Origin: Bacillus pumilus
Lineage (GTDB): Bacteria > Bacillota > Bacilli > Bacillales > Bacillaceae
Direction: 5' to 3'
Assembly: GCF_002744245.1 (NCBI RefSeq)
Contig: NZ_NKHG01000118.1
Coordinates: 53,635 to 117,634 of the forward strand
Length of the DNA stretch: 64,000 nucleotides
In this document: positions 26,649 through 35,393 of the stretch, one piece after another
Layout of the letters: each line of letters starts with the position of its first letter
Numbering within the stretch: the stretch's first letter is position 1
Translations under genes and position numbers: made by a program
Notes under the pieces: model-generated
Told to the model about the DNA's origin: nothing
The model's database searches: none
Seen by the model: only the letters and a program-made list of their open reading frames with translations

Positions 26649-28209
26649 CGTCTTTCGCTCCTTCGGTTTTCGTCTGAAGATGGATTTCTCCAATCATGGA
26701 TTTCACAACAATATCATCAAAATTCCCCTTAACTCCGCTCGTGCGGCTCAGGACGGTCCCCACATAACAGCCTAAAAATCCAAGCGGAATGGAGATAATC
26801 CCCGGGGATGTCAGCGGGGACAGCGCCTCTCCCGTAAAAATGGCCGCGCCAGGCACAGGGTCCCAAACACTTGGGCTCAGCATGACCAGAACAATCGTCG
26901 AGAGCAGTCCCGTCAGCATTCCAGTAATAGCGCCAATATGGTTAAACATTTTCCAAAAAAGGGTAAACAGGATGACAGGGAAGTTAGAGCTGGCAGCAAC
27001 GGTTAACGCCAGTGAGGAAAGAAATGCGACGTTCATGGACTGAACAAATAACGCAATCAAAATGGCCATAACCGTAATGCCGACGGACGCAGCCTGCGCC
27101 ATTCTTACCTGCTGCTGTTCTGTTGCTTTTCCATTTTTTACAATTTTATTATAAAAGTCGTGTGAAAACGCGGTTGCGCCTGACAATACAATACCTGCCA
27201 CCACCGCCAAAATTGTCGCAAATGCCACAGCAGCGATAAAAGAAAATAAAAGATGTCCGCCTAAAAAATCAGCAAGCAGCGGTGCTGCCATGTTACCTGC
27301 GCCGTTAGCAGCCTTAATGGCCTTTTCTCCTACAAATTTAGCTGCTCCGAAGCCGAGTATAATTGTCATGAGATAAAACAATCCGATAATCCAGGCAGAA
27401 TACACCACCGATTTTCGTGCCGTTTGTGCATCAGGAACAGTTAAAAAGCGAATAAGCAAATGCGGTAATCCAGCCGTTCCCAGTACAAGCCCCAAAGTAA
27501 GTGAAATAGCGTCAAGTCCATTCTCATATTTTACACCTGGATGTAAATACGCCTCTTTTAATGAAGTGGCGCTCTTCATCTCCTCAAAAATCGCCATCAC
27601 ATTAAAATCAAATTTTCCCAATACAAGCACAAAGATAATAAATGTTCCTGTAAAAAGCAGTACGGCTTTTATCATTTGAACCATACTCGTTGCAGTCATC
27701 CCTCCAAAGATGACAAACATCAGCATAATAACACCGACCGCCCCTACCGACAGTTCGTATGGAACATTCAGCAGCAATTTAAATAAAGTGCCTGCCGCCA
27801 CCAGTTGAGCGATCATATAAAATATAGAAATCACAAGTGTATTAAAGGCTGTCACCCCTCGCACTTGTTTCCTCTTAAAACGAACATCTATCATGTCAGC
27901 AAGTGTATAGGTGCCTAAATTGCGGAGAGGTTCCGCCACAAGGAGCATCACAATCACATAAGAGACAAGTGCGCCATACACCAAAAATATCCCGTCAAAC
28001 CCGATAAGGGAAACCGCTCCGATTAACCCTAAGAATGATGAGGCTGACATAAAATCTCCAGCAATGGCTAAGCCATTTTGCCAACTACTGAGCCCACCCC
28101 CCGCCGTATAAAAGCTTTTTGCCCCACTCGTTCGTTTTGAAGCAAAATAAGTCACCCATAATGATAACAATAGTATTGCTGTAAACATTAAAATAACCGA
28201 CACATTCAT
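26635..28209 (-). CDS. SSS-family sodium:solute symporter (ActP/PaaL-like)
   Basis: This 524-residue protein has about thirteen membrane segments, the SSS core GGLSSWQNGLAIAGDFMSASSFLG and the later FLTVPDAQTARKS typical of the acetate/phenylacetate branch. Together with the upstream DUF485 gene it forms the pair seen in ActP-YjcH and PaaL-PaaM systems. In an hpa island, uptake of 4-hydroxyphenylacetate or a related acid is the likely role. Its start overlaps the DUF485 stop by 4 bp. A cre site upstream implies repression by preferred sugars. Confidence 0.82.
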   Translation of the reverse strand: MNVSVILMFTAILLLSLWVTYFASKRTSGAKSFYTAGGGLSSWQNGLAIAGDFMSASSFLGLIGAVSLIGFDGIFLVYGALVSYVIVMLLVAEPLRNLGTYTLADMIDVRFKRKQVRGVTAFNTLVISIFYMIAQLVAAGTLFKLLLNVPYELSVGAVGVIMLMFVIFGGMTATSMVQMIKAVLLFTGTFIIFVLVLGKFDFNVMAIFEEMKSATSLKEAYLHPGVKYENGLDAISLTLGLVLGTAGLPHLLIRFLTVPDAQTARKSVVYSAWIIGLFYLMTIILGFGAAKFVGEKAIKAANGAGNMAAPLLADFLGGHLLFSFIAAVAFATILAVVAGIVLSGATAFSHDFYNKIVKNGKATEQQQVRMAQAASVGITVMAILIALFVQSMNVAFLSSLALTVAASSNFPVILFTLFWKMFNHIGAITGMLTGLLSTIVLVMLSPSVWDPVPGAAIFTGEALSPLTSPGIISIPLGFLGCYVGTVLSRTSGVKGNFDDIVVKSMIGEIHLQTKTEGAKDDVHI

Positions 28210-28496
28210 AAATGTTCACTCCTATTTCTTATCGCTTCCGCCATACTGTCAAATCCCCTTGCCTTTCTGATATACAAGAAACAGATCAGCCAAGTCAGGA
28301 CAAACTGGCCAAAAAAGAAGAGCCAGCCAAGTGAAATGGCGCCAAATACCTGAATAGTTAAAACATCAGTATAAAAAGCAAGCAATGGAAGCAACAGCGC
28401 AAAGGCAAGAGCAAACAATGCAACTGAAATATTAAAACGCATTCTTGCACGCATCAAAGTTTTATAATCCTCAGTCAAAAGACTCCTTTCGTTCAC
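28206..28496 (-). CDS. DUF485 small membrane protein, partner of the symporter
   Basis: This 96-residue protein has two strong membrane segments and belongs to the YwcB/YjcH (DUF485) family that accompanies SSS symporters. The start is taken as GTG 28496, 7 bp after a GGGGGG tract. An internal TTG behind AAAGGAG is an alternative. It is the first gene of the symporter operon, with a cre site just upstream. Confidence 0.75.
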   Translation of the reverse strand: MNERSLLTEDYKTLMRARMRFNISVALFALAFALLLPLLAFYTDVLTIQVFGAISLGWLFFFGQFVLTWLICFLYIRKARGFDSMAEAIRNRSEHL

Positions 28497-28515
28497 AACA
28501 TATCCCCCCCTTATT

Positions 28516-28529
28516 TGAAAGCGATTTCA
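28516..28529. promoter_or_regulatory. cre site (CcpA) before the symporter operon
   Basis: TGAAAGCGATTTCA fits the catabolite-responsive consensus TGWAANCGNTNNCA. It lies between the candidate promoter and the first gene, where CcpA would block transcription. Confidence 0.7.
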
Positions 28530-28540
28530 AAAATGACTTT

Positions 28541-28570
28541 ATCATATATGATTCGCTTTGAATAATACAA
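28541..28570 (-). promoter_or_regulatory. Candidate sigma-A promoter of the symporter operon
   Basis: On the minus strand TTGTAT and TATGAT are separated by 18 bp, upstream of the cre site. The match is moderate. Confidence 0.4.
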
Positions 28571-28788
28571 ATAAGATAGGTTTTATATCTAAAAAAAATA
28601 TAGAATGGACCGAGACTTGGCGGATGAACAATTAATGCCGCAAATGGCAAATGACTATTTATTCCATAATTTGTATTTTTACTTTGTATAAAAAGACAAA
28701 AAATGTATATTCGTTCTTTTTTACTATACATGATATACCTTGATCAAGATAAATTTATAGTTTAAAAGAGGCGGTGTAAAATATCTAT

Positions 28789-29106
28789 CGCATACCAAAA
28801 GACCATGAACTCAAAACAAGTCGAAGTATTGATTTCAAATATGGAAGAAACGAAATGACAAGAGCAGCAGTTGTCTCTAAGGCAATTCAGCTAGTCAAAC
28901 CCCCGGTTTCAATATCACAAAGGAAAACCTTCCATTCTTCGAACAGATGATCAAAAATTTTAAGCATGTCATTGCTGAGCAAGACAAGGAATAACCATTG
29001 GGAAAATACCTTCCTATGAAGACTTTGAAAACAATTCATTATTTTTAGAATCAGTCAAAAAGAACATGCACGAGCGCTTTGACAGACAGCTTGTTACAAT
29101 TTTTTA
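28789..29106 (+). pseudogene. Decayed coding remnant at the right edge of the island
   Basis: Three segments in shifting frames read like protein. The first is MTRAAVVSKAIQLVK with upstream context, the second NITKENLPFFEQMIKNFKHV, and the third IGKIPSYEDFENNSLFLE, which ends at a stop at 29104-29106. They run end to end in one direction with frame changes near 28900 and 28990. I do not recognise the family. It fills the gap between the catabolic island and ppaC and is probably the wreck of a resident gene or of an earlier insertion. Confidence 0.45.
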
Positions 29107-29193
29107 GATTAATCTCAGCTATAAACCCTGAATTCAAGGTCAAAAGCTGTTAGAATAGAAACATCATCAATAATTGTAAGAAGGAGAATTCAC

Positions 29194-30120
29194 ATGGGAA
29201 AAACACTCGTATTTGGACACAAAAACCCTGACACAGACACGATTTGCTCTGCGATTGCTTACGCTGATCTGAAAAACAAAATCGGCGCTCTGGCAGAAGC
29301 TGTCAGACTTGGAGAAATCAATGGAGAAACACAATACGCATTAGATTTCTTTAAACAAGAAGCACCTCGTTTCATTGAAACGGCTGCAAACGAAACAAAG
29401 CAAGTCATTCTTGTTGATCATAACGAATTCCAGCAAAGTGTAAGCGATATTGATCAAGTACAAGTGACTGAGGTCATTGACCATCACCGTATTGCCAACT
29501 TTGAAACAAGTGAACCTCTTTACTATCGTGCTGAGCCAGTTGGTTGTACAGCAACGATCCTTAACAAAATGTACAAAGAGAACCAAATCACCATTGAAAA
29601 AGAAATCGCTGGGCTGCTTTTATCTGCGATCATTTCTGATTCCTTATTATTCAAATCCCCAACATGCACACAGCAAGACATTGATGCTGCGCATGAGCTA
29701 GCAAAAATTGCAGGGGTAGACCCAGAAGTATACGGCCTAGACATGCTGAAAGCTGGCGCTGATCTAAGCCAAAAAACTGTTCAAGAATTAATTACACTTG
29801 ATGCAAAAGAATTTGCACTAGGCAGCAGCAAAGTTGAAATTGCTCAAGTCAATACAGTAGATATCGCTGACGTGACAGCAAGACAGGCTGATATTGAAGC
29901 CAAAATCAATGAAGTCATTGCAGCGAAAGGTCTTGATCTATTTGTTCTTGTGATCACAGACATCTTAGAAAATAATTCACTTGCACTTGCACTTGGTGCT
30001 GAAGCAGCAAAAGTAGAAAAAGCATTTAACGTAACACTTGAAAACAACACAGCATTATTAAAAGGTGTCGTATCAAGAAAGAAACAAGTCGTGCCTGCAC
30101 TAACAGACGCTCTTTCTTAA
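29194..30120 (+). CDS. ppaC: Manganese-dependent inorganic pyrophosphatase
   Basis: This 308-residue family II pyrophosphatase has the DHH-family metal motifs [23 protein letters not shown] and IDHHRIANF, and the C-terminal SRKKQVVP phosphate-binding segment. It hydrolyses pyrophosphate made in biosynthesis. In B. subtilis ppaC lies near yybS, so the island sits between two genes that are close neighbours there. AGAAGGAG precedes ATG 29194. Confidence 0.96.
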   Translation: MGKTLVFGHKNPDTDTICSAIAYADLKNKIGALAEAVRLGEINGETQYALDFFKQEAPRFIETAANETKQVILVDHNEFQQSVSDIDQVQVTEVIDHHRIANFETSEPLYYRAEPVGCTATILNKMYKENQITIEKEIAGLLLSAIISDSLLFKSPTCTQQDIDAAHELAKIAGVDPEVYGLDMLKAGADLSQKTVQELITLDAKEFALGSSKVEIAQVNTVDIADVTARQADIEAKINEVIAAKGLDLFVLVITDILENNSLALALGAEAAKVEKAFNVTLENNTALLKGVVSRKKQVVPALTDALS

Positions 30121-30128
30121 TCAACACG

Positions 30129-30158
30129 AAAAGACTGCTGACCGGTCAGCAGTCTTTT
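30129..30158 (+). terminator. Terminator after ppaC
   Basis: AAAAGACTGCTGACC pairs with GGTCAGCAGTCTTTT, followed by a T-run. Confidence 0.9.
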
Positions 30159-30166
30159 TCTATGTC

Positions 30167-30190
30167 AAAAAAGCGTTCCTTTCAGAACGC
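30167..30190 (-). terminator. Terminator after rsiV
   Basis: On the minus strand GCGTTC pairs with GAACGC around a 6-base loop and is followed by TTTTTT. Confidence 0.7.
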
Positions 30191-30197
30191 CCTCCTA

Positions 30198-31055
30198 TTA
30201 ATGAATATATACATCACTGACGAGAATATCCTTTATAGCACTTGTTGGTATGGTGAATTCAACAACCCCCATGTAGCCAGGCGCCACATCATATTCATTA
30301 AAGGAAATCACAAGCTTGCCTTTCGAATTGATATAGAAGCTTTGATCTGGCTTGATCTTCTTAAATGGGTCCATTTCATCTTGGCCAATCCAGTAAATCT
30401 TATTGGAATCCTCTTTCATCTGTTTTTTCATTTGTTCTTTAATGTTCTCACTAATCACATCAATATAACGGTCATCTTTAAACAAGCTCGGTAATGTGAT
30501 GAGCACATGATTTTTCTTATCGACTGTATCATACGTCATTTCTTCTGCTGTCGATGCTTGCGTTGTTACCTTGTATCGACCTAGTGAAAGAATTTGATCA
30601 TTATTTGTTCTTACTTCATATCCACTCTCAACACTCAAATGACCATTTTTATAGCCCTTTGTTTCCATTTCAAAATCTTGATACAGCTTTTTATTTTCGG
30701 CTAAATATTTTTGATTGAGGCTGTCTTCTAATGTTCCGTCTCCGCCAAGCCCTGAAACGTGTGGCGTTTTCAGATCAATGTTCGTTCCCTGTTCACTTTT
30801 CTTAAATTCTATAAAAGTGACCACTTTCACAAGCTGACCAATGACAGGGACTTCTGAAATCGCTCTCGCTGCCTGTGGACTCACGTTGACAGTGGTGACA
30901 AAGATGGCAACCGCAGCGACGAGTCCCATGCTCCATTGCTTGAAGTGCGTTTTTTTACTTTTTCGTTTCAACATCCGTTCAACCATGGCATCATATTCCG
31001 GTGGAATAGGGATTTCTAAATATTCCTCTTTTAACTGTTCCAAATGCTTATCCAT
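30198..31055 (-). CDS. rsiV: Anti-sigma-V factor RsiV (lysozyme sensor)
   Basis: This 285-residue protein has a short cytoplasmic anti-sigma part, one membrane segment (about residues 41-60) and a large extracellular domain. That domain contains TPHVSGLGGDGTLEDSLN and LPSLFKDDRYIDVISENIKEQ, as I recall for RsiV (DUF3298). RsiV binds lysozyme and is then cleaved, releasing sigma-V. The gene directly follows sigV with no gap. In B. subtilis the next gene is oatA, which is not seen here. Confidence 0.88.
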   Translation of the reverse strand: MDKHLEQLKEEYLEIPIPPEYDAMVERMLKRKSKKTHFKQWSMGLVAAVAIFVTTVNVSPQAARAISEVPVIGQLVKVVTFIEFKKSEQGTNIDLKTPHVSGLGGDGTLEDSLNQKYLAENKKLYQDFEMETKGYKNGHLSVESGYEVRTNNDQILSLGRYKVTTQASTAEEMTYDTVDKKNHVLITLPSLFKDDRYIDVISENIKEQMKKQMKEDSNKIYWIGQDEMDPFKKIKPDQSFYINSKGKLVISFNEYDVAPGYMGVVEFTIPTSAIKDILVSDVYIH

Positions 31056-31550
31056 TTATATTTCCTCCTGCGATAATTCTACTTTTAAAAGTCGCAACGC
31101 CTTATATAATCTTGTTTTGATGGTGTTTTCATTTTCTTCGAGTATATGAGCGATGTCCTCTAGCTTTAAATCTTCAAAAAATCTCAATATAATGATGACC
31201 CGATACATCTCAGGCAAATCCTCTATGGCCCGTCTGACATCTTGATCTTCATATACATCAGACTCTCCCTTTGATAGGAATTCAAGTGTGTCATCATCTG
31301 TCACCTGCATTCGCTTTTTCTTTCGTAAAAAATCAAGAGCAGCGTTCACCACGATTTTATAAAACCAGCTATTCATCTTGCTTTCATCTTCTAATCGGTG
31401 GACAGACTTGAGTGCTTTATGAATCGCCTCTTGAACCACATCCATGGCATCTTCTGGATTTTTGACATAACTATAGGACAATCGATAAAAATTATATTTA
31501 TGCTCCATTACGTAATCCGCAAATTGATCATCAATCTTTCGTTTCTTCAT
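31056..31550 (-). CDS. sigV: ECF sigma factor SigV
   Basis: This 164-residue protein has sigma region 2 (YRLSYSYVKNPEDAMDVVQEA) and region 4 (DLPEMYRVIIILRFFEDLKLEDIAHIL, then a helix-turn-helix). Length and the RsiV partner identify it as sigma-V, which controls lysozyme resistance. An ECF-type promoter, probably its own target, lies upstream. AAAGGAG precedes the start region. Confidence 0.88.
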   Translation of the reverse strand: MKKRKIDDQFADYVMEHKYNFYRLSYSYVKNPEDAMDVVQEAIHKALKSVHRLEDESKMNSWFYKIVVNAALDFLRKKKRMQVTDDDTLEFLSKGESDVYEDQDVRRAIEDLPEMYRVIIILRFFEDLKLEDIAHILEENENTIKTRLYKALRLLKVELSQEEI

Positions 31551-31602
31551 TTACAAAGAGCTCCTTTATCTTAAATGCGCATCTGTTATTCCTTACATTG
31601 GA

Positions 31603-31631
31603 TAGACGTGCTTCATTTCAAAATAGTTTGC
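31603..31631 (-). promoter_or_regulatory. ECF-type autoregulatory promoter of sigV-rsiV
   Basis: On the minus strand GCAAAC and CGTCTA are separated by 17 bp. CGTCTA is the -10 of sigma-V promoters and AAC is the invariant part of the -35. It lies about 50 bp before the sigV start. Confidence 0.72.
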
Positions 31632-31675
31632 GCTCGTTTTTTTATTAACATGTCAATGTACTCAAGTTTCTATAC

Positions 31676-31706
31676 AAAAAGAGCGAACCTGTCCGGTTCA
31701 CTCTTT
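31676..31706 (-). terminator. Terminator overlapping the end of the racemase-like gene
   Basis: GAGCGAACC pairs with GGTTCACTC around TGTCC (one mismatch), with T-rich sequence after it on the minus strand. Confidence 0.65.
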
Positions 31707-32357
31707 CAAAGTGGTCATTTGTCTATTGATAAAGTGTTTTAATGAAGAAAGCGGATGAGTGATGGAGACGCCTGTCTCGTCTTCAATTTGTTGTGCAGCA
31801 TGAACCATAGAGAGCTGCATCACGCAAATGTCTTCACTCTTTTTCACCATACACTTTCTTAATTGCTCTTTGATGAGATGTTCGTATGCTTGTGTGTCTC
31901 CATTCATGCACAGATGAAAAGCATCACGCATCACAATCGGTTCTACGTCAATCTTGTTCCCCCGCTTCTTGGTATACACATAAAGACGATTCATCGTTCC
32001 TTCCACTGTATCTGGATTTGAAAACAGAAGCTGAAGAGGACCTTCTTTCTCACAAATCAGCTCAAATAATGGTTCATCTATCGAAACAATCGGTTGTTTG
32101 AAAAGGTGCTGCTGATCACCCATCGCCGCAATATATTGTGTACATGTTAATAGGATGATATCGGCCTCCCTCTCTTGCATAAGACTGTTAATGGCATAGG
32201 CTTGCTGCTTCTGAAGATCAAAAGTGGGATCTTGTTTGGCCCGTTCCATGAATGATGAATCGACTGTGTGATGCAGCTCAAATGCTGTATCACAAAAAAC
32301 GTCTTCTATATAAGACATATTGGATGGATGTGCGTGAAGGCAGTGTAATCGAATCAT
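31698..32357 (-). CDS. Asp/Glu/hydantoin racemase-superfamily-like protein
   Basis: This 219-residue protein has the pattern of the Asp/Glu racemase superfamily. It shows ADIILLTCTQY with a candidate catalytic cysteine near the middle, and a late segment VMQLSMVHAAQQIEDETGVS where a second cysteine would be expected but is not present. It may therefore not be a racemase. ATG 32357 is chosen because GAGGAG lies 6 bp upstream; an earlier ATG at 32387 has no such site. It is divergent from the catalase gene. No substrate can be given. Confidence 0.55.
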   Translation of the reverse strand: MIRLHCLHAHPSNMSYIEDVFCDTAFELHHTVDSSFMERAKQDPTFDLQKQQAYAINSLMQEREADIILLTCTQYIAAMGDQQHLFKQPIVSIDEPLFELICEKEGPLQLLFSNPDTVEGTMNRLYVYTKKRGNKIDVEPIVMRDAFHLCMNGDTQAYEHLIKEQLRKCMVKKSEDICVMQLSMVHAAQQIEDETGVSITHPLSSLKHFINRQMTTLKE

Positions 32358-32460
32358 GGTCCGCTCCTCATGAAAGTTTTCAATCATTATATCAATCCTT
32401 GTATGAAATAGGGAGCAACATGACCATATTGTTATTGAAATCTATAAGGAGGGATTCTAC

Positions 32461-34049
32461 TTGAAAGAAGATCAACAGCCTAAATCATCTTCAGATTCAG
32501 AAGAAACCTTGACGAATCGCCAAGGTCATCCGGTAACAGATAATCAAAACATGAGAACCGTTGGGAATAGAGGGCCAACCACACTTGAAAACTACGATTT
32601 CCTTGAGAAAATCAGCCATTTTGATCGTGAACGCATTCCTGAACGTGTCGTTCACGCACGAGGGGCCGGGGCACACGGATACTTTGAAGCCTACGGCACA
32701 TTCGGTGATGAACCCATTTCCACCTATACAAGAGCCAAATTATTTCAGGAGAAAGGGAAAAAGACCCCGGTCTTTGTTCGATTTTCTTCTGTGATTCACG
32801 GCGGACATTCGCCAGAAACATTACGGGACCCTAGAGGATTTGCGATTAAATTTTATACAGAGGATGGCAACTGGGATCTAGTTGGAAATAACCTGAAAAT
32901 TTTCTTTATCCGAGATGCTTTAAAGTTTCCTGATTTGGTTCATGCCTTTAAGCCAGACCCTGTCACCAATCGTCAGGACGGCGAGCGCATTTTTGATTTC
33001 GTCTCACAATCACCAGAAGCCACGCATATGGTGACATTTCTCTTTTCACCATGGGGTATTCCAGCGACATACCGCCATATGCAAGGCTCTGGTGTCCATG
33101 CCTACAAATGGGTGAATCATGAAGGGAAAGCCGTGCTGGTCAAATATCATTTTGAACCAAAACAAGGCATTCGCAATCTGACCCAAGAACAGGCTCAAGC
33201 GATTCAAGGTGAGAACTTTAATCATGCCACACAGGATTTATATGAAGCCATTGAGCAAGGCGATCACCCTGAATGGGAAGTATATGCACAAATCATGGAA
33301 GACGATGCCACCCTCACCTCGACTTTGATCCACTTGATCCGACAAAGCTTTGGTACAAGGATGACTATCCATGGAAGCCGATCGGACGAATGGTTTTAAA
33401 CAAAAATCCAGAAAATTATTTTGCAGAAGTCGAACAGGTTGCCTTTGGGACTGGGGTTCTCGTAGATGGTTTGGATTTTTCAGCTGATAAATTGCTGCAA
33501 GGTCGAACCTTCTCATACTCTGATACCCAGCGATATCGTGTCGGGCCAAACTATTTACAGCTGCCGATCAATGCTCCAAAAAAGCATATCGCAACCAATC
33601 AGCGGGATGGCCAAATGGAATACCATGTCGATCAAGGAAAAGGGCAAAATCCCCATGTGAATTATGAACCGTCTATCCTCGGTGGATTAAAAGAAGCGAA
33701 TCAGGATGGAAAGGATCATAGACCTTTTGTCGAGGGTGAAGTCAAACGAGAAGCCATCGATCGCCCGAACAATTTCGGTCAAGCAGGAGAAACCTATCGT
33801 CGGTTCAATGATTGGGAGCGTGAGGAACTGATTAAGAACTTAGTCAATACCCTTGCGACGTGTCAAAAAGACATTCAAGACCAAATGATCGAAAACTTCA
33901 CAAAAGCAGATCCTGATTACGGAAAGCGTGTTGCTGATGGCTTAAAAGCCTTTAAACAAGAGGAACCAAGCGGACCAATCGGCTCAACAGGTGCAGCACA
34001 AGCCGTGAACGAAGCCATCAACAAAAGCACGCCTTCAGACCCTTATTAA
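32461..34049 (+). pseudogene. Monofunctional heme catalase with a frameshift (KatX-type)
   Basis: Two overlapping frames (32461-33399 and from about 33307 to 34049) together encode a complete small-subunit-type catalase. The distal His65 in VVHARGAG and Asn143 in DLVGNNLK lie in the first frame; the heme-ligand region [14 protein letters not shown] lies in the second. The frame breaks at 33304-33309. Adding one base there restores [14 protein letters not shown], the usual catalase sequence. So a single base has been lost, either in the organism or in the sequence data. The start is TTG 32461, 7 bp after AAGGAGG. The enzyme would break down hydrogen peroxide. Confidence 0.85.
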
Positions 34050-34054
34050 AGCAA

Positions 34055-34084
34055 AAAGAATGCAGCGGCGAGGCTGCATTCTTT
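34055..34084. terminator. Bidirectional terminator after the catalase gene
   Basis: AAAGAATGCAGC pairs with GCTGCATTCTTT around GGCGAG. Confidence 0.85.
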
Positions 34085-34097
34085 CTTTTACCATCTA

Positions 34098-34712
34098 TTA
34101 TGAGTTTTGACCTTTTTTAATCCATTCTGCCACATTGACTGTTCGTTTCGCCTGATGTTTCGCAGCTGCTTCTGCATCCTCTTGGATCTTTCCATTTTGA
34201 TCAACAGTGACACTCACGCCGTAAGGGTTGCCACCTGCACCGTATAATGAGTCATCTGTGTATCCAGGAGCGGCAATAATGGCTCCCCAGTGGAACATCG
34301 TTGTATAAAGGCTCAGAATCGTCTGCTCCTGTCCGCCATTTGGATTTTGTGCAGATGTCATCGCACTTACTGCTTTGTTTGCCAATTTCCCTTGGAACCA
34401 CAGGCCACCTGTTGTATCTAAGAATTGCTTCATTTGAGCCGGCAAGTTACCGAAACGTGTCGGCATGCTAAAGATGATCGCATCGGCCCACTCTAAATCA
34501 CTTAATTGAACCTCTGGTACATCTTTTGTTTCGTCTAAATGTGCTTTCCATGCTGGATTTGATGCAACAACTGATTCTGGTGCCAATTCAGGAACTTTTA
34601 ATACTTTGACTTCAGCACCAGCTTCTGTCGCTCCAGCCTCAGCCCATTTCGCCATCTGATAGTTTGTACCTGTTGAACTATAATAAATAATCGCTAGTTT
34701 TACATGTTCCAT
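34098..34712 (-). CDS. WrbA-like flavodoxin-fold NAD(P)H:quinone oxidoreductase
   Basis: This 204-residue protein has the FMN-binding loop YYSSTGTNYQMA, then SMPTRFGNLPAQMKQFLD and GGNPYGVS, matching type IV quinone oxidoreductases (WrbA). These reduce quinones by two electrons and so prevent radical formation. ATG 34712 is chosen because AAAGGAG lies 9 bp upstream and the length then matches WrbA; an earlier GTG at 34766 is weaker. It lies directly after mhqD and mhqO and probably shares their transcript and MhqR control. Confidence 0.8.
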   Translation of the reverse strand: MEHVKLAIIYYSSTGTNYQMAKWAEAGATEAGAEVKVLKVPELAPESVVASNPAWKAHLDETKDVPEVQLSDLEWADAIIFSMPTRFGNLPAQMKQFLDTTGGLWFQGKLANKAVSAMTSAQNPNGGQEQTILSLYTTMFHWGAIIAAPGYTDDSLYGAGGNPYGVSVTVDQNGKIQEDAEAAAKHQAKRTVNVAEWIKKGQNS

Positions 34713-34784
34713 TTGTTCCAGCTCCTTTTGTTTGGTTTGCCCAAAAAGCTTCTGTAAAAATCCCACCTGTATTCCCCACCTTAT

Positions 34785-35393
34785 TTAAAATTGACGACGA
34801 TACCATAAAGCCGCAGCATCGACTTCTTCTCTTGTTAGCTGATGTCCACGATTTTCCCAATGAAGCGTGACCGATGCGCCTGCTTCTTGCAGCAATTGCT
34901 CGAGCTCCTGTGATTCCTCTGGACGGCACATTGGGTCATTTTCACCAGCTGCTATAAAGACTTGTTTCCCCACTAATGAAGGCAATGAAACCCCGCGTCT
35001 TGGGACCATCGGGTGATGCAGGATGGCTCCTTTCAGTGCGTCTCCATAATGGAATAACAGACTTCCAGCAATGTTAGCTCCGTTGGAATATCCAATGGCT
35101 ACCACATTGTGACGATCAAACCCATATTCATCTGCTGCTTCCCCTATAAATGTATATAGTTCCTCTGTACGCTCAATTAAATCTTGCTCATCAAATACAC
35201 CCTCTGCCAAACGCCTGAAAAAACGCGGCATGCCGTTTTCTAACACATTTCCTCTCACACTAAGAACAGATGCGTCAGGATCTACCACCTCTGCAAGCGG
35301 CAATAGATCATGCTCTGTCCCGCCAGTTCCATGCAGCAATAAAAGGACAGGACTTTGTTCATTCTTTCCTTTTCGAAAAAGATGCTTCATCAT
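34785..35393 (-). CDS. mhqD: MhqD-like carboxylesterase/hydrolase
   Basis: This 202-residue alpha/beta hydrolase has LLLHGTGGTEHDLLPL, the nucleophile elbow GYSNGAN and a final catalytic histidine in ENRGHQLT. In B. subtilis MhqD is induced with the dioxygenase MhqO by hydroquinones and catechols. The start overlaps the mhqO stop by 4 bp, showing the same operon order. Confidence 0.85.
   Translation of the reverse strand: MMKHLFRKGKNEQSPVLLLLHGTGGTEHDLLPLAEVVDPDASVLSVRGNVLENGMPRFFRRLAEGVFDEQDLIERTEELYTFIGEAADEYGFDRHNVVAIGYSNGANIAGSLLFHYGDALKGAILHHPMVPRRGVSLPSLVGKQVFIAAGENDPMCRPEESQELEQLLQEAGASVTLHWENRGHQLTREEVDAAALWYRRQF

Noticed and set aside
26795..26815. Noc-binding site (ATTTCCCGGGAAAT-like) in the symporter gene
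   Set aside because: AATCCCCGGGGAT differs from the consensus at core positions.
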